Assembly: GCA_965657085.1 (NCBI GenBank)
Contig: CBFHND010000023.1
Span: 1-55,041 of the forward strand
Direction: 5' to 3'
DNA: 55,041 nt
Source: CBFHND01 sp965657085
Lineage (GTDB): Bacteria; Pseudomonadota; Alphaproteobacteria; Rhodobacterales; Rhodobacteraceae
Of this stretch, positions 8,593 to 16,769 are shown piece after piece. Made by a program: the position numbers and the translations under genes. Position 1 is the first letter of the stretch. Every line of letters starts with the position of its first letter. The notes under the pieces are model-generated. The model was not told the DNA's origin. It did no database searches and worked only from the letters and a program-made list of their open reading frames with translations.

Positions 8593-9402
8593 TCAGGTTG
8601 AAGCCGCCAGCGGCCAGTAGAAATCGGGCGGAATTCCTGCCTCCGCGCGCTTTTCCTCGTTGAAGGGCGGCTTGAGCGCACCGTGGAAATAGCGTTGTAC
8701 CAATTCGTGAAAGGCCACCTTGGGGTCCAGATCCTGTCGCCCGCACAGAAAGTGAAACCATTTCGACCCATAGGCCACATGCGAAACTTCCTCGGCATAG
8801 ATCGTCTCAAGCGCGGCCACGGCGCTCTTGGCCTTGGCCTGCTGGAAGATGCGGATCATCCCCGGTGTCACGTCCAGCCCGCGCGCCTCCAGTACCATGG
8901 GCACCACGGCCAGTCGGCCCATCAGGTCGTCGGCGGTGTCTTCGGCGGCGCGCCACATGCCCGCGTGTGCGGGCAGGGCGCCATAGTGGCTGCCCAATTC
9001 CTCGAGGCAATCGCACATCAGGTTGAAATGTTTGGATTCTTCGTCCGCCGCACGCACCCAGTCGTCATAGAAGCCCATGGGCAGCGGCACATGCGAAAAC
9101 CGCGCGATGATGTCCCAGTGCAGGTCCACCGCGTTGAGTTCGATATGCGCCACCGCATGCAACAGGGCGATGCGCCCGGCCTCGGACCCGGGCTTGCGGT
9201 GCGGCACATCGCGGGGGTTCAAAAGCTCAGGCCGGTCGGGTCGCGCCGGGCGCAAGGGCGGCGTTGCGGTGCCGACCTCTGGCGTCTCGCCCCCTGCGCG
9301 CGCGGCCTGCCACTGGGCGGCAAACCCGCGCGACAGGGCGGTCTTTTCCCGACCGTCCCCGCAGCGCAGCACCGCCTCGGCCATCTGGGCAAGCGGGATC
9401 AC
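8593..9402 (-). CDS. DUF455 ferritin-like protein
   Basis: A 269-residue protein of the DUF455 ferritin-like family. Likely diiron ligands are visible in helical motifs: HAVAHIELNAVDLHWD, AADEESKHFNLM and the EExxH motif in YAEEVSHVAYGSKW. The N-terminal 60 residues are variable and the C-terminus ends FNEEKRAEAGIPPDFYWPL, typical of the family. The function is not established; related diiron proteins act as oxidases, hydroxylases or iron stores. Its ATG overlaps the Bcp stop codon by 4 bases, so both should be on one mRNA, pairing a putative diiron protein with a peroxide-detoxifying enzyme. Confidence 0.88.
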   Translation of the reverse strand: MIPLAQMAEAVLRCGDGREKTALSRGFAAQWQAARAGGETPEVGTATPPLRPARPDRPELLNPRDVPHRKPGSEAGRIALLHAVAHIELNAVDLHWDIIARFSHVPLPMGFYDDWVRAADEESKHFNLMCDCLEELGSHYGALPAHAGMWRAAEDTADDLMGRLAVVPMVLEARGLDVTPGMIRIFQQAKAKSAVAALETIYAEEVSHVAYGSKWFHFLCGRQDLDPKVAFHELVQRYFHGALKPPFNEEKRAEAGIPPDFYWPLAAST

Positions 9403-9860
9403 AGGCCGCGCACCGCCTCAAGAACCTCTTCGGCGTGGCCCGGCACCTTCACCTTGGGCCAGACGCGCGCCACTTTACCGCCCGCATCAATCAGGACCGT
9501 GGTGCGTTCGATGCCCATGTATGTCTTGCCGTACATGTTCTTTTCCTTCCACACGCCGTAGTCCTCGCAAACGCTGCCATGCTCATCCGACAACAGCGGC
9601 ACGGTCAGGTCATGTTTGGCGGTGAACTTGCCGTGTTTTGCCACGCTGTCCTTGGACACGCCAAAGACCGAGGCGCCTGCGTCGGCAAAGGCTTGCAGAT
9701 GTTCGGAAAAGGCGATGGATTCCTTGGTGCAGCCCGGCGTATCATCCTTGGGATAAAAGAACAGAACCACGGGTCCGCCCTGCAGGGCGGAAAGTGTCAC
9801 ATCATCCCCTTCGGTTTGTGGCAAAGTGAAATCGGGGGCGGGTGTGCCGGGCTCAAGCAT
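9399..9860 (-). CDS. bcp: Bcp-type thiol peroxiredoxin
   Basis: A 153-residue AhpC/TSA-fold peroxiredoxin of the Bcp (PrxQ) group, reducing H2O2 and organic peroxides. The peroxidatic Cys is in YPKDDTPGCTKES. In many Bcp proteins a resolving Cys follows five residues later; here the sequence is CTKESIAF, so that Cys is absent and the enzyme should behave as a 1-Cys type needing an external thiol. Another Cys occurs in GSVCEDYGVW. The start at 9860 (MLEPGTPAPDF) gives the standard N-terminus; the longer open frame reaches into the divergent AsmA-like gene and is not used. Confidence 0.92.
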   Translation of the reverse strand: MLEPGTPAPDFTLPQTEGDDVTLSALQGGPVVLFFYPKDDTPGCTKESIAFSEHLQAFADAGASVFGVSKDSVAKHGKFTAKHDLTVPLLSDEHGSVCEDYGVWKEKNMYGKTYMGIERTTVLIDAGGKVARVWPKVKVPGHAEEVLEAVRGL

Positions 9861-9951
9861 TGTGGAATACCTCTTGTGACAGATCTGCACGGACTTGGCG
9901 CGCGCGGCGCAAGACCATATGTGCCTGTCATAGTAGGACCGGAGCAGCAAG

Positions 9952-12900
9952 ATTAAAGAGACAGCCACCATAACGCCTGAGAAAAAGGCCAAGCCCCGCG
10001 GCAGAAAGCGCCGCATCGCCAAGCATGTGGGCCTTGGCACGCTTGTGCTTACGGCGCTTCTGGGTGTGGCGGCGGCCATTGCCATCGTGGTTCTGGTGGG
10101 CAAGCCCATCACCGCGCCTGCATGGGTGCAATCGCGGATCGAGTCGCGGGTGGCGCGGGAACTGACAGGCGTTCAGCTCAGCTTTGGCAGCATGGTATTC
10201 GTGGTGAACGAAGGCTGGCGGCCCCGCGCGCGGCTGACGGACGTGCGCCTTGCCACGCCGGACGGTCAGGAAATCGTGTCCTTTTCCGAGGCCGAGGCAA
10301 GCCTCGCGATGCGTCCGCTGCTGAAAGGGCAGGTGATGCCCAAAACCGTCGAGATGACGGGGGTTTTTGCCACCCTGCGCCGGGATGAAGATGGCCGTGT
10401 GACCCTGTCGGGTGGCGCAGACCTTGGCGGGCCCGCACAACAGGCGGCGACCCTGCCGCAGTTGATCAAACAGCTTGATACCATGCTGTTGCAACCACAG
10501 TTTGCGGCACTGCGCACCGCGGACATCTACGCGCTGACACTTCGGTACGAGGACGTGCGTTCAAGCCGGGCGTGGACGGTCGACGGTGGTCGCCTGAGGC
10601 TGAACCGCGATGGCCGCGATCTGACCTTGTCGGCGGACCTTGCCCTGCTCAGCGGCGGCACAGGCGTTGCCACCCTCGAGGCCAATTACGCCAGTCAGAT
10701 CGGATCACCGGTGGCCGAGTTTGGCGCCAAGCTGGATGATGTGTCCGCCGGAGACATCGCGGCACAGGGCCCGGCCTTTGCGTGGCTGGATGCCCTGCGC
10801 GCACCGATTTCGGGCGCGGTACGCAGTGGCGTCGGCAGCGACGGCGTTCTGTCGCCGCTCAGTGCCACCTTGCAGATCGGCGCGGGCGTGCTGCAACCCA
10901 ACGACCAGACGCGGCCGATCCCGTTTCAATCCGCGCGCACCTATTTCACCTATCAACCTGCCAGCGGCGCGCTGACTTTTGACGAGGTCAGCGTCCAAAG
11001 CCAATGGGTTACGGGCCGCGCCGAAGGGCAGGCGGTGATCGGCGGCGCGGGGGCGGGCCAGATCGACACGCTTGTGGGGCAATTCTCGGCCAGTGCGTTG
11101 GCGTTCAACCCGCTCGACCTGTATGCCGAACCGGTGGTTCTGGACGGCGCGGACATGGATTTCCGGCTGGACATGGACCCGTTCCGCTTCACGCTGGGGC
11201 AGATGCTGGTCAACGATCAGGGCCAGACGCTTCTGGCCAAGGGCGAATTGCTGGCGGAAACCGAAGGATGGCGCTTTGCGCTGGATGCGGCGATGGACAG
11301 CCTGGCGCCCGACCGGCTGATGACGCTGTGGCCCGACAATCTGGTGCCCAATGCGCGCGGTTGGGTTGATGACAATCTCAGCGGCGGTCAGTTGCAGGCC
11401 ATCGATCTGTCGATGCGCGGCGCGCCCAAGGAAAAGCTGCAGACCTATCTCAGCTTTGACTTCGCCGACACCGCGATCCGGTTCATGAGGACGATGCCGC
11501 CGATCACCGGCGCGTCCGGTCATGCCAGCCTTTTGGACAACCGTTTTGTGGTGTCGGTGGATGATGGCCACGTGACCGCGCCCGAAGGCGGGCGCATTGG
11601 CATTGACGGGTCGTCCTTCATTATCCCCGACGTGTCGGTCAAGGACGGGCCGCCGGCCGTCGTGCGCTTGCAGACCACCGGCACCGTGACCGCAGCCCTG
11701 TCGATGCTGAACCAGCCCAAACTGGAAGTGATGGACAAGGCGGGGCTTGATGTTGATCTGGCCGATGGCCGCGCGGTGCTGTCGGGAACGCTGTCCCTGC
11801 CGTTGAAGAAAGGGCTGCAAACCTCCGAGGTGGAATATTCGGCTTCGGGCACCCTGCGCGATGTGCGCAGCGATGTGCTGGTGCCCGGCCGCACTTTGGC
11901 GGCAAGCACCCTGCGGATCGAGGCCACCCAGGAGGGCGTGCGCATCACGGGGCAGGGGCGTCTGGGCAACGTGCCTTTCGATGCCGCATGGAGCCAGCCC
12001 ATCGGGGTCGAGGCGCGGGGCGGCAGCCGGATCGAAGGCACTGTCGAAATCTCGGAACGCACGCTGGACGAATTCAAGATCACCATGCCGCCGGGATCGG
12101 TAAGCGGACAGGGGGTGGGCAACGTCACCATCGATCTTCCCAACGGGGCCGCACCCCAAATGCAACTCTCGTCGAACCTGCGCGGGGTGCGCCTGCGGTT
12201 GGCCCCGCTTGGCTGGTCGAAAGCTGCTGGCACGGCGGGGCGTCTGTCGGTGAACGCCACCTTGGGCCACCACCCCGAGATCACGGCGCTGTCGCTGGAT
12301 GCACCGGGGTTGAGTGCGGCGGGCAATGTCACACTGACCGATGCGGGCGGGTTGGCGCAGGCAACCTTTTCGTCTGTGAAAGTGGGCGATTGGCTGAACG
12401 CGCCGGTGGACCTTGTGGGCCGCGGCGCGGGAGCTGCGCCGGAGATCCGGGTGCGCGGCGGACGTATCGACCTGCGCACTGCCAATTTCGGCGGTGACGA
12501 CAGCGGCGGATCGGGCGCGCAAAGTGGCCCCCTGGTGCTGGCGCTGGACCGGTTACAGATCACTGATACCATCGCGCTGACGGGGTTGCAGGGCACGTTC
12601 TCCACCGCCTCCGGCCTCGACGGCAGCTTTACCGGCAAGATCAACAACGGCGCTGCGGTGAATGGCCGGGTGATCCCCCAAAACGGGCGCAGTGCGGTGC
12701 GCATCACCTCGGCCAACGCGGGCGGGGTCTTTGCCTCGGCGGGCATCATCAAGCAGGCGCGGGGCGGTGATCTGTCGCTGACCCTGCTGCCGGTGGGCCA
12801 AAACGGCGCCTTCGATGGCACGCTCAAGGTCGCCTCGACCCGGATCAAGGATGCGCCTGCCATCGCCGACCTGTTGTCGGCCATCTCCATCGTGGGGCTG

Positions 12901-13380
12901 CTGGAGCAGCTCTCGGGCGAGGGCATTCTTCTTTCCGAGGTGGATGCCAACTTTCGCCTGACACCGGATCGCATGATCCTTTCGCGGGCCAGCGCCGTGG
13001 GGCCGTCGATCGGTATTTCCATGGATGGCACCTATGCAGTCAACTCCGGCGTGCTGGACATGCAGGGCGTGGTGTCGCCGGTTTACCTGCTCAACGGGAT
13101 CGGTGCGATCTTTACCCGCAAGGGCGAAGGGCTGATCGGGTTCAACTACCGCCTGCGTGGCCCGGCACAGAAACCATCAGTGTCCGTGAACCCCCTGTCG
13201 GCCCTGACGCCTGGCCTTTTCCGCGAGATTTTCCGCGCGCCGCCGCCGGATATCCCGCAAGAGCAGGGCCAGGACCCTGCAGCACCTGAAGTGGTGCCAC
13301 AAGCGCTGCGCCCTGAAACACCGACAGTGGAAGACTCCAGCGCCCCGCCGAAGGTTGATAGTGCCCAAGGGGGGCGCTAA
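9952..13380 (+). CDS. Large AsmA/YhdP-like envelope protein (probable ATT start)
   Basis: A 1,142-residue protein with an N-terminal membrane anchor (LGTLVLTALLGVAAAIAIVVLV) and a very long beta-rich periplasmic region. The C-terminal AsmA-like module (AISIVGLLEQLSGEGILL, YLLNGIGAIFTRKGEGLIGFNYRLRG) and overall size match the YhdP/TamB/AsmA superfamily, thought to bridge the membranes and move phospholipids. The first usual start codon is a GTG at 10027, but it has no ribosome binding site and would delete a basic stretch (KKAKPRGRKRRIAKH) that belongs just before the anchor. The only start fitting an SD is ATT at 9952, with GGAG seven bases upstream and two stop codons before that. The last 60 residues are Pro-rich and ten bases separate it from queA. 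Confidence 0.85.
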   Translation: MKETATITPEKKAKPRGRKRRIAKHVGLGTLVLTALLGVAAAIAIVVLVGKPITAPAWVQSRIESRVARELTGVQLSFGSMVFVVNEGWRPRARLTDVRLATPDGQEIVSFSEAEASLAMRPLLKGQVMPKTVEMTGVFATLRRDEDGRVTLSGGADLGGPAQQAATLPQLIKQLDTMLLQPQFAALRTADIYALTLRYEDVRSSRAWTVDGGRLRLNRDGRDLTLSADLALLSGGTGVATLEANYASQIGSPVAEFGAKLDDVSAGDIAAQGPAFAWLDALRAPISGAVRSGVGSDGVLSPLSATLQIGAGVLQPNDQTRPIPFQSARTYFTYQPASGALTFDEVSVQSQWVTGRAEGQAVIGGAGAGQIDTLVGQFSASALAFNPLDLYAEPVVLDGADMDFRLDMDPFRFTLGQMLVNDQGQTLLAKGELLAETEGWRFALDAAMDSLAPDRLMTLWPDNLVPNARGWVDDNLSGGQLQAIDLSMRGAPKEKLQTYLSFDFADTAIRFMRTMPPITGASGHASLLDNRFVVSVDDGHVTAPEGGRIGIDGSSFIIPDVSVKDGPPAVVRLQTTGTVTAALSMLNQPKLEVMDKAGLDVDLADGRAVLSGTLSLPLKKGLQTSEVEYSASGTLRDVRSDVLVPGRTLAASTLRIEATQEGVRITGQGRLGNVPFDAAWSQPIGVEARGGSRIEGTVEISERTLDEFKITMPPGSVSGQGVGNVTIDLPNGAAPQMQLSSNLRGVRLRLAPLGWSKAAGTAGRLSVNATLGHHPEITALSLDAPGLSAAGNVTLTDAGGLAQATFSSVKVGDWLNAPVDLVGRGAGAAPEIRVRGGRIDLRTANFGGDDSGGSGAQSGPLVLALDRLQITDTIALTGLQGTFSTASGLDGSFTGKINNGAAVNGRVIPQNGRSAVRITSANAGGVFASAGIIKQARGGDLSLTLLPVGQNGAFDGTLKVASTRIKDAPAIADLLSAISIVGLLEQLSGEGILLSEVDANFRLTPDRMILSRASAVGPSIGISMDGTYAVNSGVLDMQGVVSPVYLLNGIGAIFTRKGEGLIGFNYRLRGPAQKPSVSVNPLSALTPGLFREIFRAPPPDIPQEQGQDPAAPEVVPQALRPETPTVEDSSAPPKVDSAQGGR

Positions 13381-13389
13381 AGCGCGGGC

Positions 13390-14469
13390 ATGAAACTTGC
13401 CGATTTCGATTTCGACCTGCCCGACGAATTGATCGCCACGCGCCCCGCCGTGCCGCGGTCGTCCGCGCGCCTGCTGGTGGCCACACCGGGTGCGATCCAT
13501 GACCAGGTGGTGACCGATCTGGTGAACTGGCTGAACCCCGGCGACCGTCTGGTGCTGAACGACACGCGGGTGATCCCCGCACGCCTGTCGGGCACCCGCG
13601 CGCGCACTTCCACCCAAGGAAAAACAGAGGCCCGGATCGAAGTCACATTGCTGGAGCCGCGCGCCGATGGCACCTGGTCGGCGCTGATAAAGCCGTTGAA
13701 AAAGGTGAAACCGGGCGAGGTTATCCGCTTTTCCGACGCGCTTTCGGCCACGCTGGAGGGTGCGGCAGAGGGGCAGGGGCATCTGCGCTTCAACCTTGCG
13801 GGCGATGATTTCGACGCGGCACTGGCCGAGGCGGGGGCCATGCCGCTACCGCCCTACATCGCGGCGAAACGCCCGGCGGATGCACAAGACAAGACCGACT
13901 ATCAGACCGTGTGGGCCCGCCATGCGGGTGCTGTGGCCGCGCCCACTGCATCGCTGCACTTTGACGCGCCGCTGTTGCAGGCGCTGGCCGCACGCGGTGT
14001 GACCTTTACCCATGTCACCCTGCACGTTGGCGCAGGCACCTTCTTGCCGGTGAAGGTGGACGATGTGACCACCCACAAGATGCATGCCGAATGGGGCCAT
14101 GTCAGCGCCGGGGCCGCCGCGCAGATCGCCGCGACCAAGGCCGCAGGCGGTCGCGTGATCCCCGTGGGCACCACCGCACTGCGCCTTATTGAAAGTGCAG
14201 CGCGGAAAAGTGGCCGGATCGCCCCGTGGGAGGGCGAGACCGACATTTTCATCTACCCCGGTTTTGATTTCGCCGTGGCCGACGGCTTGATGACGAACTT
14301 TCACCTGCCACGCTCGACCTTGATGATGCTGGTGTCGGCCCTGATGGGGCAGGACCGGATCAAGGCCATCTACGCCCACGCCATTGCCCAAAAATACCGC
14401 TTTTTCAGCTACGGGGACGCGTCGCTGCTTCTTCCCACTGGCGCAAACAGCCAAAAACGCCAAATCTAG
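13390..14469 (+). CDS. queA: tRNA preQ1(34) S-adenosylmethionine ribosyltransferase-isomerase
   Basis: A 359-residue QueA, which transfers and isomerises the ribosyl group of SAM onto 7-aminomethyl-7-deazaguanine in tRNA to make epoxyqueuosine. Family landmarks are FDFDLPDELIATRP at the N-terminus, GDRLVLNDTRVIPARL, LPPYI, YQTVWA, TASLHFD, THVTLHVGAGTFLPVKVDD and TNFHLPRSTLMMLVSAL. Length is normal. It begins 10 bases after the AsmA-like stop and probably shares its transcript. Confidence 0.96.
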   Translation: MKLADFDFDLPDELIATRPAVPRSSARLLVATPGAIHDQVVTDLVNWLNPGDRLVLNDTRVIPARLSGTRARTSTQGKTEARIEVTLLEPRADGTWSALIKPLKKVKPGEVIRFSDALSATLEGAAEGQGHLRFNLAGDDFDAALAEAGAMPLPPYIAAKRPADAQDKTDYQTVWARHAGAVAAPTASLHFDAPLLQALAARGVTFTHVTLHVGAGTFLPVKVDDVTTHKMHAEWGHVSAGAAAQIAATKAAGGRVIPVGTTALRLIESAARKSGRIAPWEGETDIFIYPGFDFAVADGLMTNFHLPRSTLMMLVSALMGQDRIKAIYAHAIAQKYRFFSYGDASLLLPTGANSQKRQI

Positions 14470-14545
14470 GTCGCAGTCAGACCCGACAAACCGCCCCTTG
14501 GCGTGCCACCCCCAAAGAACACACCGGCCAGCGAAAGGCTGCAAA

Positions 14546-15814
14546 ATGTTCCAGGTTCTCTCCAGCGCGTGGGCGCTCTTGTTCGGCATGGGCCTCTTGA
14601 TGGTCGGCAACGGGATGCAAGGCACATTGCTGGGCATCCGGGGCAACATCGAAGGGTTTTCCACGCTCGAGATGTCCATCGTCATGTCGGCCTATTTCGT
14701 GGGCTTTCTGGGCGGCAGCCGCATGGCGCCCGGGATGATCCGGCGGGTGGGCCATGTGCGGGTCTTTGCGGCGCTGGCCTCGCTGATCTCGGCGGTGATG
14801 ATCCTCTATCCCACCTTTGCCGACCCTTGGGTCTGGACCGCAGGCCGCATCCTGATCGGGTTTTGCTTTTCTGCCGTCTACGTGACCGCTGAAAGCTGGC
14901 TGAACAATGCCGCCACCAACGAAAACCGCGGGCAGGCCCTGTCGCTTTACATGATCGTGCAGACGTTGGGCATCGTGGCCAGCCAAGCGCTGCTGCTGAC
15001 GGCCGATCCTTCGGGCTATGTGCTCTTCGTGATCCCTTCGGTGCTGGTGAGTCTGGCGATCACGCCGATCCTTTTGTCGATCAGCCCGACACCTGCCTTT
15101 GACACCACCAAGCCGATGAGCCTGCGCGAACTGGCCCGTTTCTCGCCTCTGGGCTGTGTGGGCATGTTCCTGCTGGGCGGGGTCTTTTCCGCACAGTTCG
15201 GCATGGCCTCGGTCTATGGCGCGCAGGCGGGGCTGTCGATCGCGCAGATCTCGACCTTCGTGGCGATGTTCTTTGTGGGCGCTGTGGTGCTGCAATATCC
15301 CATCGGCTGGATGTCGGACCGTATGGACCGCCGCGTGCTGATCATCGGTGTGTCGGGCATTGGCGTGATTGCTTCGGCTCTGGGCATGACCATGGGGGCC
15401 GACTTCAACCTCTTGCTGGTGTCGGCCTTCGTATTGGGTGGTATGTCCAACCCGCTTTATTCGCTGCTGATCGCCCACACCAACGACTTTCTCGAACACG
15501 AGGACATGGCGGCAGCCTCGGGCGGGCTGATCTTTATCAACGGGCTGGGCGCGGTTGCGGGGCCACTGATCACGGGTTGGTTGATGGACCAGATCGGGCC
15601 AGGGGGCTTTTACCTCTTCACCGGCATCCTGTTTGTGGCGCTGGTCCTTTATGCCGGGTGGCGTGCCACCCGCCGCAAGACCGTTCCGGTGGACGAAACC
15701 GGCAGCTATGTTGCCATGTCGCAAGTCGGTACAACGCCCGTGGCCATGGAGATTGCGCAGGAATACGCCATCGAAACGGCATTGGAAGACGAAGAGACTG
15801 AAAATGCCGGATAA
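14546..15814 (+). CDS. MFS transporter (YcaD-like)
   Basis: A 422-residue major facilitator with about 12 hydrophobic segments. Features are GMGLLMVGNGMQGTLLGIRG in TM1, AYFVGFLGGSRMAPGMIRRVG (motif A region), YVTAESWLNNAATNENRGQALSLYMI between TM4 and TM5, and GWMSDRMDRRVLII (second motif A). The AESWLN segment is characteristic of YcaD/UMF1-like carriers of unknown substrate. The start at 14546 follows AAAGG and removes an upstream Arg/Pro-rich stretch. The last 50 residues form an acidic cytoplasmic tail (AIETALEDEETENAG). It lies 76 bases after queA. Confidence 0.88.
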   Translation: MFQVLSSAWALLFGMGLLMVGNGMQGTLLGIRGNIEGFSTLEMSIVMSAYFVGFLGGSRMAPGMIRRVGHVRVFAALASLISAVMILYPTFADPWVWTAGRILIGFCFSAVYVTAESWLNNAATNENRGQALSLYMIVQTLGIVASQALLLTADPSGYVLFVIPSVLVSLAITPILLSISPTPAFDTTKPMSLRELARFSPLGCVGMFLLGGVFSAQFGMASVYGAQAGLSIAQISTFVAMFFVGAVVLQYPIGWMSDRMDRRVLIIGVSGIGVIASALGMTMGADFNLLLVSAFVLGGMSNPLYSLLIAHTNDFLEHEDMAAASGGLIFINGLGAVAGPLITGWLMDQIGPGGFYLFTGILFVALVLYAGWRATRRKTVPVDETGSYVAMSQVGTTPVAMEIAQEYAIETALEDEETENAG

Positions 15815-15907
15815 TATGTCGCCCTTGTCGCATTTCGTGATTGGGCGGATTTGGTACAAAGAGTTAACGATTGAAGGACGGGTTGCATGCGTAAGGGAGT
15901 GAGCGCC

Positions 15908-16492
15908 ATGGCTGGACCGGAGGACGTACTGGAATTCTGGCTCGATGACTGCGAGCCCAAGGATTGGTACGCGACCAGCGACACGCTGGACGACACCATT
16001 CGCACCCGATTTCAGGAGACATGGGAAGGGGCCTGCGCCGGGCGGTATTCGCTCTGGCTGACCTACGCCAGCGGGGCCTTGGCCTATATCATCCTGACCG
16101 ATCAGTTTTCGCGCAACATGTTCCGCGGCAAGGCGCAGGCGTTCGGATCGGACCGCATCGCGCTGGCAGCGGCCAAGTCGGCCATCGACAAGGGCTGGGA
16201 CATGCGCATCGACGAACCGGCGCGCCAATTCTTCTATATGCCGCTGATGCATTCGGAAAACCTGTGTGATCAGGACCGTTGCGTGCGCCTGGTCTGTGAA
16301 CGCATGCCCGTGGGGCGTGACAACACTCTGCTGCACGCCCGTGCCCACCGCGAGGTGATCCGCCAGTTTGGCCGCTTCCCCTTCCGCAACGCGGCACTGG
16401 GTCGGGCAACGACCGCGGCCGAGGAAAGGTATATGGCCGCCGGTGGCTACGCCAGCACCCTGCGCAGCCTGCAAGAAGACGCCGCCGCCTGA
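15908..16492 (+). CDS. DUF924 family protein
   Basis: A 194-residue alpha-helical protein of the DUF924 family, a TPR-like fold of unknown activity. Family motifs are VLEFWLDDCEPKDWY at the N-terminus, ALAYIILTDQFSRNMFRG, FFYMPLMHSE, and HREVIRQFGRFPFRNAALGR. Two closely spaced starts exist; 15908 is chosen because AAGGGAG lies nine bases upstream. A GC hairpin 16 bases after its stop probably ends the transcript. Confidence 0.9.
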   Translation: MAGPEDVLEFWLDDCEPKDWYATSDTLDDTIRTRFQETWEGACAGRYSLWLTYASGALAYIILTDQFSRNMFRGKAQAFGSDRIALAAAKSAIDKGWDMRIDEPARQFFYMPLMHSENLCDQDRCVRLVCERMPVGRDNTLLHARAHREVIRQFGRFPFRNAALGRATTAAEERYMAAGGYASTLRSLQEDAAA

Positions 16493-16507
16493 TTGATTGC
16501 GGGTCAC

Positions 16508-16534
16508 GCTGCGCGGGACGTCTGCGCAGCCTTT
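16508..16534 (+). terminator. Probable terminator after DUF924 gene
   Basis: The hairpin GCTGCGC / GCGCAGC has a nine-base loop and is followed by CTTTG. The T-run is weak, so termination may be partial. Confidence 0.5.
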
Positions 16535-16691
16535 GAATCTCCTTACAAACACCCACGGGCGCGAACGCCGTCGCAGTACGGTGTTTTGACTGCGCCCGCC
16601 AAACCGTTTCGCACGGATCCACGCGGCCATTGACCTTGGCGCAGGGCCGATCAAGACTGGTCGCGGGCGGCCAGACCGCCCCTGCGTCAAT

Positions 16692-16761
16692 CTCGCAGTT
16701 GTGAGGGCCGAGAAAATAGTTTAACGCTAAACTATATTTTCCAAGCGTGCGAAACTGCGAG
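16692..16761 (+). promoter_or_regulatory. Nested inverted repeats in the lpdA leader
   Basis: The outer arms CTCGCAGTT (16692-16700) and AACTGCGAG (16753-16761) are perfect complements. Inside and almost concentric lie ATAGTTTA (16716-16723) and TAAACTAT (16728-16735). The inner palindrome is the most A+T-rich part of the lpdA upstream region and may be a promoter or operator. The outer right arm includes part of GCGAGGG, the ribosome binding site before the lpdA ATG at 16770, so folded RNA could mask it. Confidence 0.55.
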
Positions 16762-16769
16762 GGTGTGAC

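Noticed and set aside
10705..12522. Long open frame on the minus strand opposite the AsmA-like gene
   Set aside because: Rich in Arg, His and Gln with no domain; a shadow of GC-rich coding on the other strand.
14477..16690. Long minus-strand open frame opposite MFS and DUF924
   Set aside because: Covers three real plus-strand genes and has unnatural His/Arg/Gln composition.
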